Positions 11,838 through 22,440 of a stretch of 64,000 nt of DNA are shown piece by piece. Made by a program: the position numbers and the translations under genes. The stretch lies in assembly GCF_033958435.1 (NCBI RefSeq), contig NC_134138.1, forward strand, positions 176,374,798 through 176,438,797. Direction: 5' to 3'. Position 1 is the first letter of the stretch. The number at the start of each line of letters is the position of its first letter. The DNA is from Carettochelys insculpta (taxonomy: Eukaryota; Chordata; Testudines; Carettochelyidae). The notes under the pieces are model-generated. The model was not told the DNA's origin. It was given only the letters and a program-made list of their open reading frames with translations, and did not search any database.

Positions 11838-12052
11838 TCTCACAGTTCAGTGGTTAGGGCACTGATCTTATAAACCAGGGGTTGAGAGTTTGCTCCTTGA
11901 TGGGGCCTCAAATGTATTTTATGCTAAGGGCTTTCAAGTACCTAAGGCAAGTTAGATAAATATCTCTCAGGGACAATGTAGATGGTGATATGTCCTGCTA
12001 TGAGTGCAGGGGACTGGACTCAACAAGCTCTTCCTGTTCTATGATTCTATTC
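11838..12052 (+). mobile_element. tRNA-derived SINE with CR1-type tail
   Basis: The head has a Pol III A box (GTTCAGTGGTTAGGGC) and, about 30 bases on, a B box-like GGGTTGAGAGTTTG, as in tRNA-derived SINEs. The body is unrelated to tRNA. The last 80 bases (GGACTGGACTCAACAAGCTCTTCC...CTATGATTCTAT) match the 3' end of the CR1 copies at 39.3 and 41.3 kb. Tortoise Pol III SINEs are known to have this structure, using CR1 machinery for retroposition. Confidence 0.75.
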
Positions 12053-13446
12053 TCTGTGGCCTTCCAAGCAGAAAGACCAAATTCTATTTTCATGTAGAAT
12101 ACATTCACCTCATATACAAGTCAGGACTCATTTTCTGACCCACTAGCCGCTCCCATGTTTAACAACCCTTCTCTCATATGGAATTTCTACAAGGTGAAGT
12201 AAGGGCTTGGTGGCTGCCTGGAAATTCCGTCGTACCATGGCTTAGTTCTGTGCCGTTTAAAATTTTTTGTTTCCCCAGGTGCTCTGCAATGGAGTAGAAT
12301 TTGGATACTAATGATGGTTAGTGGTTGCATTTTGTACACTAAAAAGCATATTGAGGCTTTACCGTTTGGTCATGGAGCTAAGAGAGCATCACTCCCATGA
12401 AATTATAAGAAGTGTGAATGATCAACATGTTAAAACTCCAGGAGTCATGCCTGCAGAACTAGCAGCTAGCTGTTTGCTTTCTTTGTCATATATTTGAAAG
12501 CATCTATTTTTCAACACTGGGATTTGAGTCTCTGATATTTGAATATGGTCAGATTTGTGTTCCCATGTTTCCAGTTTCACTGAAAAAAACATTCCCAGTC
12601 TTCTGATTTTTGTGACAATATGAAAACAAAGCAGATTGAGGACAACAGCCCTGTCTCTGTAATCTCTTTATTCTAAAGTACTTCAGTTAAGCACTCTCTA
12701 TTTTAAGTGACAGCTTTGGAAATTAAGGGTGAGTTCCTGGCTCCACCACAGTGAAGGGCCAAGGCTTTTATCCAAAGTATCTAACTATGTTTATGTAAAA
12801 GTCCATTAAATAAAAATAGGAAGAGGATGTGCTGTGGATGATGAATTGTGCACTCACCATGGCTAAATGTGCTGAATGTTTCATGAGGTATATAAATAAT
12901 TAGTAACAAATGTACATTAAGAAGTTTCACTCTTACACTTTCTCAAATATCTGACATTTGGGTTTCAAAGAAGACAATGCTTTCAGCTATGAGTCCTATT
13001 CACATATGTACACAGTAGGACACTGAGATGGGATTCACAGTTTGGGCCTGTGTATTTTTTCTAATCCAAGCTACAGACATTCATAAACAGATGCCTGTGG
13101 TACATCCTTCACATCAAATTGCAAGACTTGGCCACAAAAATGCTTTGGGACAGAGCAGGACAAGAACCACTTGACACTCAAGAGAAGGAAGTGGGGATGG
13201 CTAGACCGCACTCTCAGAAAACCATCATCCAGCATAGCCCATCAAGCTCTCACATGGAACCTACATGGAAAATGCCAAAGAGGAAGACCTTGGACAATGT
13301 AGAGAAGATCTACTGAAATTGAAGGACAACAACTGGGGTATTCCTGGGGTCAGCTAGAAGTGTCCTGAATCAGAGTGAAGTGGAGAAGACTTGTAGGTGA
13401 CCTATGCTTCAACCAAAGTAGAAAGGTTTAAGTCAAAGTAAGTCAC
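12053..13446. other. AT-rich spacer
   Basis: No supported gene, repeat or RNA. A 65-codon frame at 13119-13316 has no recognisable domain. Confidence 0.55.
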
Positions 13447-13560
13447 TTTTTCTAATTCTACCACTGACCTGCTGCCTGAGCTGTACTCTCTCATTCACTT
13501 CTCTATGCCTCAGTTTATCCATCTGTAAATAGAGTAAATATATCTCCATTTTACAGATTG
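13447..13560 (+). repeat. MIR-like SINE fragment
   Basis: TTCTACCACTGACCTGCTG, then CACTTCTCTATGCCTCAGTTTATCCATCTGTAAA, is the conserved middle of MIR/CORE-SINE repeats (TCTGTGCCTCAGTTTCCCCATCTGTAAAATG). Old and diverged. Confidence 0.65.
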
Positions 13561-16500
13561 AGTTGATCAATGATCAGTGACAGCCAGCATAGGTAGACAT
13601 CTGTATTAAAAGACTTTATATTATTTTTTTCTTCTTTGATTAACATATGGATGTGTTTAAGCACTGAGCATAAACAGACAGACAAACAGGGAAATTCCTG
13701 ATAAGAACACAACATTGATACATTGTCAGTGTTGATGGGGGGACCTAAACTACTTACAGGTACCCAGCTACCATAACAATGCATGCAGTGCAAAACCTGA
13801 ATTGAACTGCAGACTACCAAATAGGAACACAGAATGACAAATATGAGGATTTTTGGCACACATATGCATCTGCTATAGCTACATTACTCAATTAAACCTT
13901 ACAAAGCCCTCTAAACAGCCAGAACCCCCAAAAGAACTACATACATGAAAGGGAAGAATCTGTTGTAATCTACTGAGGCATTGACCAGGCAGAGATCAAC
14001 AGAATCACGCCCTACTTGTATAACAGGGATTTCTAAACTATGCTTCAAAGTATACTTTTACAAACTCACATGGTAAAGCTAGGCTTAAGACCATTACTTC
14101 CCTGAAAGTCTCAGAGTTCATTCAGTGCATTAGACTGCATCACACTGGCCTGCATAATTGCAGTCTTGATGGGATGTCAAGTTAAATTGGACGCAAGACC
14201 GCGCAGTGTGTTGGATGGAATACAGCGTGGTACCTAAATTAAAATATTGAAAAGGAACAAGTGCTCCAAAGCTTGGATCGTTTAACAGAGAGTGATGGGG
14301 CAGGAGGCATACATAATCTACCTTCAGCCAAGCTGGGAAGGGGCTCATTGTCTTCAAAGGGAATCAGAGCGCATGCTGCACACCAAAGAAGCTGTTTATT
14401 CTCCTGGAGAATCCCCACCTGGGCTTATTAGGGGAGCTATCTAACCAACTAGGGGAACTAGCCTGGGGCTCTCTGAGGGATGAAGAAACACTGTTTTCCC
14501 TTCCTTTTGGCCCAAGAGACTCCCTGATTAGAAAGCACAGAGAAACAAGGAAACAGACTGCCTTAATCACCCCAGGCAAGAGTACACCTAAGTTAATGCT
14601 GTTTATTTCCACTTTAACTTTGTATTCCCAGGGCTGAATCACCTCTCCCTGTGTTTGCCAGAAGAGTAAGCTGGGGAAATTCACTCTGAAATGGCCGTTG
14701 TAGAGAGCCTCATATAAAGAAGAGCAGGCCTTAAATAAACAGGATTTGTTTCCCCTTGTTTTATTTGGTTTTCCCAAACACTGTATTACAGTGCACAGTA
14801 TCATACCACAGAGATTCCCTTACACAAATGATGTTTGTCAGACACAGGAGTTTAGCATTTTTAATTTGGTCTGTCCATTTATCTGTGTACTGACACATCC
14901 ATGCCTCTCCACAGATACATTTTATAGATACAAGGGTTGAGCCAACGCCTTTTAAAAGTCAGTGGAAGCCTTTCCCATTACCGCAGGGCTATTCTTTACA
15001 AACTTCTCACTCACTGAAAAAAAAAATACCCCTCTCACCCCACAACTTACAGTTCATTGCTCAAAAGTCCTTAGGTACCAGAAGAAAAAAAAAAATCTGT
15101 TAGACTCCCCAAACTATCCTACATTATATCACATTTATTTATTTTAATTAATTTTTCATCTTTGTGTGACTTTGCACTGCCACTGTCTGGCTAACCTCTG
15201 GTCGTGAAATGCTAAAATACTTCAAGAGATGCTATTACTGGATAATTTGCAGCCAAAATATCTCCCAAAAATCTCTGGGTTCTAGATAGCTAGGATTATG
15301 AACTATTGGCCAGATCCCTACTGAATTTTACATTTAAAAAGATTTCATCAATCACTCTTGATTTCCTATCTAAAAGCAGTCCGAAACCTCTAACCCATTT
15401 ATATGTAATTCTACATTAATTATTATAACAATCAATGCATTTGGGGGAGTGGAGAGAGAAAAATATCTCCAAATGGGTGTTCACCTCCAGTTCTGAACAT
15501 TTTTCACAAAAAGGACAAAACCTAATAAACCAAATCATTACCCAAATAATTCAAAAAATTGAAAAAAATTAAACATGCATAAGTTAAGTAAAAATTATAT
15601 ACCACTGTACACTTTAAATAAACCTCTGAAAGATAAGAAAAATCACTCAATGGGGGAAAAGATACGCCTGTTGTAGCCAAGAATTCTGTAATTAGATCCC
15701 TTTCCTGAAACAGGCTTGGCGTGTAGGCAGTGGGTTTGATACGTGAAATCAGTAGCAGGATTTTGGGTCCAGGTCAACAGAAAGCCTTGTAAGTATTTAA
15801 ACAATCCTATCTCCCTTTAAAGATTAAATATGGATCTCTGAGGATTAGGGGAAAATATCCTCCTGCTCCATCATATTAAAAAGAAGATTTATATTCTATA
15901 GCGTGTCCCAATTTTTCTGGGAAAGAATAAAGATAAAAATCGTCATCCCAAGGGAATAAATGTTTATCAGCTTGCACAGTGGTCACCTCAGGTAAAATAT
16001 GTGCTGTGTGTGCTCACTGTAACTATGATCTCCCATTCATGTGGAACGGTTTTCATCACTATTTCTGAAATGATACTTTTTAAAAAAAAGAAATGAACAA
16101 TTTTAGAAAGTGTGGGGAATGGATGAATTTAAAGGCACAGGGGCAACACTTTTGTTAGGCAGTAAAAATATCGATATCTAAATAGACAAGTAGAAACCCT
16201 CTACCAATTAATTAAACCAACAGAGGTTCTTTTTGAAAATGTGTTCATCTCCAGTTTCTTTTGGGTATAATGATCTGAATTGGCACTTGGTTCAAAAATA
16301 GGCAAAAACATTTGTCCTTGTCAGAATATTTCCATCCCATGAATTGTTTCACAGTCATTTGACAAGAAGTAAGTATAAAAGCTATCCCATAATTTTAAAA
16401 CAAAAAATGTAGCTAGAGCCGTTAGTATCTCTGGCATGAGTTTTTTTCGAGTGCTTACTATGCTTAATATGTTATTTACACAGAGAAAGAAGTCCTCCTA

Positions 16501-16835
16501 TGGGCCTATAAAAACAACAAAAATATTTTGATACAATGATTTGTAGTGATGCTGGTATATAAATATAAGTACTTGCCTTACTTGGGATATATTTGATTAT
16601 TATATATTCGGACAAAGAAAATATTGAATTCTGCTGAGGTGAATATAAAGACTTATGGAACCAGATGAAACTGAAGTCAATGTTCCTCATGGACCAATAA
16701 ATCTTGATATCCATAAAACAAGAAGTCAGTATTTCTAACTAGCACATAAATTATGAGTGCTTTCATCAAACCTACCTGGAAATTCCTCTGTTATTTGTAA
16801 TATTTTTAAAAGTGACATTTTGGTTTTTATGTTCC
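13561..16835. other. AT-rich spacer
   Basis: No recognisable gene or element. The longest frame, 14364-14804 on minus (146 codons), shows no domain and no homolog in the window. The stretch ends at the target duplication of the Harbinger element. Confidence 0.55.
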
Positions 16836-16838
16836 TTT

Positions 16839-17197
16839 AGCTACGTCTACACGTGAAGCCTACATCGAAGTAGCTTATTTCAATTTGGAGACATCGAAAT
16901 AGGCTATTTCGATGAATAACGTCTACACGTCCTCCAGGGCTGGCAACATCGACGTTCAACTTCGACGTTGCGCAGCACCACATCGAAATAGGCACTGCAA
17001 GGGAACGTCTACACGCCAAAGTAGCAGACATCGAAATAGGGATGCCAGGCACAGCTGCAGACAGGGTCACAGGGTGGACTAGTGCTTCCGGGGCAACAGC
17101 TAGCCGCTCCCTTAAAGGGCCCCTCCCAGACACACACAGCCTGCACAGCACGCGGTCTGAGGAGCCATAGGCACACAGACCCCAGGGCGACGCAGGC
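16839..17197 (+). promoter_or_regulatory. Left subterminal region and transposase 5' flank of Harb-1
   Basis: After the terminal repeat come several short inverted blocks of the type CTATTTCGATG / CATCGAAATAG and AACGTCTACACG. The same blocks recur in order at 24.2-24.6, 25.6-25.9 and 62.5-62.85 kb. Subterminal repeats of this kind are where Harbinger proteins are expected to bind; the region also has to contain the transposase promoter. No clear TATA box was seen. Confidence 0.5.
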
Positions 17198-17205
17198 ATG
17201 GACCC

Positions 17206-17206
<1 letters not shown>

Positions 17207-17263
<57 letters not shown>
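17207..17263 (+). repeat. (CAG)19 polyglutamine tract in transposase
   Basis: Nineteen uninterrupted CAG codons directly follow Met-Asp-Pro. Other copies have 12 (24193-24228, minus) and CAA plus 7 CAG (62863-62886). Confidence 0.95.
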
Positions 17264-17265
<2 letters not shown>

Positions 17266-17724
17266 AGAGGTCCACCCAGCCCTCCCGGCAGGAGCAGGGC
17301 TCGCCCTGATCCATGCCATGCGGGAGGCAGCTGAGCACCTCCTTGCTACACCAGAGGAGGAGCTGCCCCAGGGCAGCAGGTCTCAACCCCCACCCCAGCA
17401 GCACCCCGCCCCCCCCACCGCCTCACACGCCGCCACCTGTGGAGCTACCCCACCAGCACTGACTGGTGGGAGCGGCTGATGCTTGAGGAGTGGGACGACA
17501 ACCGCTGGCTCAGGAACTTCAGGATGAGCCGGCAGACATTTATGGAGCTGTGCCAGTGGCTCACCCCCGCACTCAGGCACCAGGACACTGCCATGCGGCG
17601 TGCCCTCCCTGTGGAGAAACGGGTCAGCATCGCTGTCTGGAAGCTGGCCACTCCAGACAGCTACTGATCCGTAGGGCAGCAGTTTGGTGTCGGCAAGGCC
17701 ACTGTCAGGGCTGTCCTCATGGAG

Positions 17725-17848
17725 GTAAGAGGACCCACGGGGGGAGGGCAGGGCAGGGCGGGGGAGGGGAGGGCAGGGCAGGGCAGGGCAGGGCCACGCA
17801 CACCCTGCTTACCCCTCATTGGTGCTCTCCCATGTGCTTTCCCTGAAG
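17725..17848 (+). other. Transposase intron (phase 0), copy 1
   Basis: GAG|GTAAGA donor and TTTCCCTGAAG|GTT acceptor, 124 bp, preserving frame between the two conserved protein halves. Its centre is a GGGCAGGGCAGG-type repeat that varies in length between copies. The other copies have CTGCAG at the acceptor. Confidence 0.8.
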
Positions 17849-18607
17849 GTTGTGCGTGCCATCAACGCCATGCTCCTGCACAGGCTCGTGAGGCTGGGGG
17901 ACCCAGATGCCACCATCGCGGCCTTTGCCACACTGGGCTTCCCCAATTGCTTTGGGGCTCTGGATGGGACTCACATCCCCATCTGCGCCCCGCATCACAG
18001 TGGAGGACGCTACATCAATCGCAAGGGCTACCATTCTGTGGTCCTTCAGGCCTTGGTGGACAGCCGGGGATGTTTCCAGGACATTTATGTGGGCTGGCCT
18101 GGCAGCACCCACGACGCCCGGGTTTTCCGGAACTCGGGCCTGTGCCGCCGGCTGGAGGCGGGGACCTACATCCCCCAGTGGGAGATCCCTGTGGGGGACA
18201 CCACCATGCCCCTCTGCGTCATCGCAGATGTGGCATAGACAGTCCGGCCCTGGCTCATGCACCCGTACACGGGCCAGCTCTCCGCCAGCCAGGAGTGCTT
18301 CAACCAGAGCCTGAAACACGTGCGCCAGGTGGTGGAGCGCTCATTTGGCCACCTGAAAGGACACTGGAGATGTCTCCTCACCCGCCTGGATGCGGGCCCC
18401 AACAACATCCCCCTGATTGTGGGTGCCTGCAACGCCCTGCACAATTTGGTGGAGAGCCAGGGGGAGACCTTTTATCAGGGCTGGGATGTGGAGGCTGGTA
18501 GGGCCGACCTGCAGCCACCTGCTGCCCTCAGTCGCCAGGTGGACCCCGAAGGGTCCCGGGTCCGGGATGCCCTGCGGGCCCACTTCAATGATGAGGCTGG
18601 GTGGTGA

Positions 18608-19026
18608 ACTCTGCCAGGCCCCCCACTGCCCACCCCTTCCTCCACAACACTCCCTGCACCTACGCCCACACCACGGAGCACCCAACTGCCCCCCCCCGGC
18701 ACTTTTCCTGGACAAATGACAGCACGCACGTGTGGCTGAACTTAAACTGGTTTTCCTTTTAGAACTTTTTTTTTTGTAACTATAATTAAAACAAGAACAA
18801 ACTACATACAAGACCTCTTCTAACAAAAGTATTCTGTACAAATACAACAATAATAAAAAAGATTGCATAGAATGGATATGTTCTTCAATAAAAAGAAAAC
18901 CAGGGATTATAAGGAAGGGGAGAACTATTTTACATGGGGGGGGGCAAATGGGGGGCACAAATAAATGTCGCAACAGTCTTATACACTATATACAAGGGGG
19001 GGGGCCACGTCCCGGGCCCCACACCC
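18608..19026. terminator. Convergent 3' ends of the two Harb-1 genes
   Basis: Between the transposase stop and the Myb stop lie AT-rich tracts with AATAAA-type hexamers (around 18851 and 18889) and long G runs near 18940 and 18997. The 24-kb copy has GACAAATAAAAGCAC on the transposase strand at about 22688-22702, while this copy reads GACAAATGACAGCAC at 18711-18725, so the nearest poly(A) signal appears mutated here. Functional use is inferred. Confidence 0.45.
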
Positions 19027-21065
19027 CTATAGTCCGGCACTGGAGGTGGGCGGCCGGGAGCCCTGCCTCGGCTGCAGCCCTGTCCAGGGCTGGCTGGGGG
19101 CCGGGCGGACCAGAAGATATGACCGGCGAGTCTCAGCTGGCTCCAGGGGTCCCTCGGCGCTCCGGCCCTCGGTGGTGGGTGGCGGGGTGACGGCGGATGG
19201 GACGGCGACGTGCAGAGCAGCAGGTGGTGCAGTGGGTGGAGCAGGCAGGGCGGGCGCTGCGGCGGCCGGCACGGTATGGGGGGCCAGGTAGTCCACAAGA
19301 CGGTTGAATGTCTCCATGTAGGCCCCCCATGCCTCTTGGCGCCAGGCCAGTGCCCGCTCCTGCAGGTACAGGCGGCGTTGGTCCACCTGCAGGCGCTGCT
19401 CCGTGACCTCCAGCTGCCGACGATGGATGGCCAGCAGCTGGGGGTCCGTTGCCGTCGGGTGTTGTTGCGGGGTCCACCGTCTAGCCCGCCGTGCGGCCGG
19501 TTGGTCCTCCGCCGAGGGGCTTGCCTGGAGCGATGGCCCCGGAGGGGATTCCGGGACCACTGATGCCTTGCCGGCGCTCTCTTCCGGTCCTTCCGATGGT
19601 GCAGCTGTGGAACACAGGAGGAGGGGGGGAAGAAGAATGGAGACAGATGTTAGTGTGGGCCCCGAGCCGTGACCCTTGTCCCCCCACCCCTGTGTTGCAG
19701 GTTCCCCATCCCCATCCCCAGGAGATGCTACTGGGATGGATGGGTTTCAGGGGTCCCCCTGCACTGCACCCTGTTCCCTTGCGGGAGTGACTCTCACTTC
19801 ACTCAGCAGGGTCTGACAGGAGAGGTTTCTTAGGCAACAGATGCCCGGTTTCTCTCGGGAGTGACTGCACAGCAGTCAGAGACAGTCCTTCCAACCCGTC
19901 CTGGGGAGAAGACCCCAAGGGGTGACCCTCTGGGGTGTGGCTTTCCCCCTCCTCAGGCTGGCTGCCTTCCAGCTCTCCCTTCCCCTAGCCTCTACCTGTG
20001 GCCCCCGCCCCGATTCAAAGCCAGCTCGGCTCCTCCCTCCTCTTTGTTCAGGGCAGAGGTGTCACCTGCCAGCTGTAGCCCCAGGATCATCCTTTGCCCC
20101 TGGGAGCTATTCAGCTGGTTGCTCATATCTAGCCTGAGTCTCCCTTTTGCACTCCCCCCACTCCATCACATGCTGCTGCTGTGGGGTGTCCCACCCCGTC
20201 CTCCCGGGGGACCCTCGAGGTTCCGCTCCTCCCTGCCCCAGGGATGGGGCATGGCACTGTTGTGCAGGGGGGGCAGGGGCAGGGGCTGTTGCACTGCTGT
20301 GAGGGACATGGCCCTGCTGTCCTTGGGGCCATGGCCATGTGGGCATGTGGGGGGCCCTGGGCACATATCTATTACCCCCACCCCTCAACCCTGGGGGTGT
20401 ACACCAGAGGGGGGTACATACCTGTCGGTCCACTCCCACGGTCCGGAGATCCCCGGGGGGCGGACGCCCGGCTGCTCCTCCAGGAGGGCGGGAGCAGGAT
20501 CTGCAGCCTGGACTCTGCAGAGGAGGAGCCCCCCCCCCTCCTCCTCCTCCTGCCGCGATGGCCTGGGGGTGGGCTCCAGGGGGGGCCCCCGGGGTGTGGG
20601 ACTTACCTCCAGGATGGACTCTGGCTGCAGGGCCTGCTGGGGCTCGTCGGCCGAGGTATCAAGGGTGGCCGGAGGGGATGAGGTGTGCTGGGGGCCCAGG
20701 ATGTCCCTGAGCTCCCTGTAAAAGGGGCTAGTGACAGGGGCGGCCCCAGATCGGCCGGCCGCATCCCAGGCCCAGGCGTAACCCTGCCGCAGCTCCTTAA
20801 CCTTAGTCCTGACGTGGTCAGGAGTGTGGGCAGGGTGACCCCGGGTGGCCAGGCCCTCGGGCAGCCGAGCGAACACATCCGCATTCCGCCTCTTGCTCCC
20901 CATTACCTGGAGCACCTCCTCCTTGCTCCAGAGCCCCAGCAGGTCCCGCAGCTCAGCCTCCATCCAGGAGGGGCTCCGCTGCCGCTTCCCAGCCTGGCTG
21001 CCGGGCTGGCTGGCCTGGCTGCTCTGGCTCCCCTGGGGGCGCTGGGGGGGCTGCCAGGCAGCCAT
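19027..21065 (-). pseudogene. Harb-1 Myb/SANT-like accessory protein (two exons)
   Basis: The second Harbinger gene, expected to bind the element's subterminal DNA and bring the transposase to it. Exon 1 probably starts at ATG 21065 (MAAWQPPQ; an in-frame ATG at 21209 is also possible). A trihelix Myb/SANT-like domain follows: WMEAELRDLLGLW, then VFARLPEGL, then HVRTKVKELRQGYAWAWD, and later SPFYRELRDILG. A GTATGT donor lies at 20421 and a CCACAG acceptor at 19605, giving an 817-bp intron. Exon 2 has a charged helical segment rich in Gln, Arg and Leu (LLAIHRRQLEVTEQRLQ...), probably a coiled coil, and ends SSAGL at 19027. The donor leaves two bases, whereas the exon 2 frame needs one, so this copy has an indel or uses another donor. 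Moderately sure of the gene, less of the splice. Confidence 0.7.
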
Positions 21066-21209
21066 GGCAGGTGCTGGCCCTGTTCTGGGTGCCTGAGGGA
21101 CGTGCAGGCTGGCCGTGTGTCTAGGCTGCCGCCTGCACATTCCCTCAGCTTCCTGCACAGGAAGGGAGGGGGAGGGGACCTTTAAGGGGCCGCTCCACGC
21201 GGCCACCAT

Positions 21210-21501
21210 TGAGCTGAGGGACTGGAGAGAGTGTCTCTCAACCCCTCAGCTGATGGCCGCCATGGAGGACCCTGCAATTTCGACGTTGCGGGATGTGCAA
21301 CGACTACACGGTCCCTACTTCGACGTTGAACGTCGAAGTAGGGCGCTATTCCTATCTCCTGATGAGGATAGTGGCTTCGACGTCTCACCACCTAACGTCG
21401 AAGTTAACTTCAAAATAGCACCCGACACGTGTAGCCGTGACGGGCGCTATTTTGAAGTTAGTGCCGCTACTTCGAAGTAGCGTGCACGTGTAGACATGGC
21501 T
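21210..21501 (-). promoter_or_regulatory. Right subterminal region of Harb-1 and Myb 5' flank
   Basis: Contains ACTTCGACGTTGAACGTCGAAGT, TTCGACGTC and GCTACTTCGAAGTAGC palindromes before the right terminal repeat. The same blocks occur in 26040-26332. Likely transposition-protein binding sites and promoter of the Myb-like gene, by inference. Confidence 0.45.
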
Positions 21502-21504
21502 TTT

Positions 21505-21850
21505 ATGAAATAAAAAATGGGATTAATTTAAATGACAAGTAAATATTACAGTTCACTCAGAAAATGAATTTTGTAATTGCCACAGAACTCCCTGTATTAT
21601 ACCAGCATTCAGTATTCTCCATACATTATCTTAATTTTTTTCCCCAGATTTCCTAGAGATAAGCAAAAGAAACTCACAAATCTATTCTCACATCACGAAA
21701 GAGGACCCATACTGCCTTGAGCTAAGTTATAGACACATTGGATAAGAAATCATGCTCCTGTTGCACAATTAGGCCCCAGTTCTGCAGTGAACTCTGCTCT
21801 GTATTTGCAGTCCCCTAAATCTACTAGAAACCCAACCAACTTTCCCCGCT
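21505..21850. other. Spacer between the two opposed Harb-1 copies
   Basis: AT-rich unique-looking sequence with no gene. It separates the right end of copy 1 from the truncated left edge of copy 2. Confidence 0.55.
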
Positions 21851-21854
21851 CCTG

Positions 21855-22440
21855 TGTTCTGCAGCTGCACCATCGGAAGGACCGGAGAGTGCCGGCAAGG
21901 CTTCAGTGGTCCCGGAATCCCCTCCAGGGCCATCGCTCCAGGCCAGCCCCTCGGCGGAGGACCGACCGGCCCCACGGCGGGCAAGACGGCGGACCCAGCA
22001 CCACCACCCGACAGCGACAGACCCCCAGCTGCTGGCCCTCCACCACCGGCAGCTGGAGGTCACGGATCAGCGCCTGCGGGTGGAGCAACGCTTCCTCCAT
22101 CTCCAGTAGCGGGCGCTGGCCTGGAGCCAAGAGGCATGGGGGGCCTACATGGACACCTTCAACTGGCTAGTGGACTATCTGGCCCCCCATGCCACACTGG
22201 CCGCCTCTGCGCCCGCCCTGAGTGCTCCACCCACCGCGCCACCCGCTGATCCGCTCGTCGCCGCGCCATCCGCCGTCGCCCTGCCACTCGCCACCGAGGG
22301 CCGGACCGCCGAGGAAGACCTGGAGCCAGCTGAGACTCGCCGGACGCATCTGCCGGTCCGCCCGGCCCCCAGCCAGCCCCGGACAGGGCTGCGGCCAAGG
22401 CAGGGCTCCCAGCCGCCCACCCCCCAGTGCCGGACTATAG
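21855..22440 (+). pseudogene. Harb-1 Myb-like protein, C-terminal exon only
   Basis: Homologous to exon 2 of the Myb-like gene at 19604-19027 (VVPESPPGPSLQASPSAED..., then LLALHHRQLEVTDQRLRVEQ and the AYMDTFNWLVDYLAPH segment). A TAG at 22107 replaces the Glu codon of copy 1, and a one-base slip near 22425 changes the frame before the SAGL ending. The DNA-binding exon is missing. The helical segment suggests coiled-coil contact with a partner, an inference from composition. Confidence 0.7.

Larger units (their letters stand above)
17198..18607 (+). pseudogene. Harb-1 transposase, copy 1 (two exons, inactivated)
   Basis: DDE transposase of the PIF/Harbinger (HARBI1-like) family, which would cut and reinsert the element. 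Exon 1 starts at ATG 17198 (MDP then 19 glutamines), continues to the WDDNRWLRNFRMSRQTF segment and an HTH-like SVGQQFGVGKATVRAVL segment, and ends at a GTAAGA donor. Exon 2 (17849 on) carries the catalytic motifs GALDGTHIPI (first Asp), GSTHDARVFRNS (second Asp) and VVERSFGHLKG (Glu), ending at 18607. Lesions compared with other copies: a frameshift near 17410-17460, TGA at 17666 in place of the Arg codon present in the 24-kb copy, and TAG at 18236 where that copy has Tyr. It is therefore a pseudogene. A domesticated HARBI1 gene is excluded by the flanking terminal repeats and multiple copies. Confidence 0.85.
16839..21501 (+). mobile_element. Harb-1 copy 1, near-complete two-gene PIF/Harbinger transposon
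   Basis: About 4.66 kb. The left end AGCTACGTCTACACGTGAAGC and the right end GTGCACGTGTAGACATGGCT are inverted repeats, flanked by TTT on both sides (16836-16838 and 21502-21504), a candidate 3-bp target duplication. A transposase gene runs rightward (17198-18607) and a Myb/SANT-like gene runs leftward (21065-19027), so their 3' ends face each other across a 0.4-kb spacer. Known PIF/Harbinger elements carry these two proteins. Both genes have lesions, so this copy is dead, but it is the only one here with both ends and both genes, and it serves as reference for the copies at 21.9, 25.6 and 62.5 kb. Confidence 0.85.

Noticed and set aside
11838..11910. A tRNA gene
   Set aside because: A and B boxes are present, but no cloverleaf with intact acceptor stem can be formed and the sequence runs on into a CR1 tail, so it is a SINE.
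14364..14804. 146-codon minus frame
   Set aside because: No domain, signal or repeat relation. A frame of this length is expected by chance in 64 kb.
16837..17404. Minus-strand frames with long poly-Cys or poly-Leu runs, looking like membrane segments
   Set aside because: They are the antisense of the (CAG)n tract of the transposase. The same artefact occurs at 24.1-24.6 kb and 62.5-63.0 kb.
17725..17848. CpG island or promoter in the GGGCAGG tract
   Set aside because: It lies between good splice sites in frame-compatible exons and is explained as intron minisatellite.
17198..18607. A domesticated HARBI1/NAIF1-type host gene pair
   Set aside because: Several copies exist within the window, bounded by terminal inverted repeats and duplications, and all carry stops or frameshifts.
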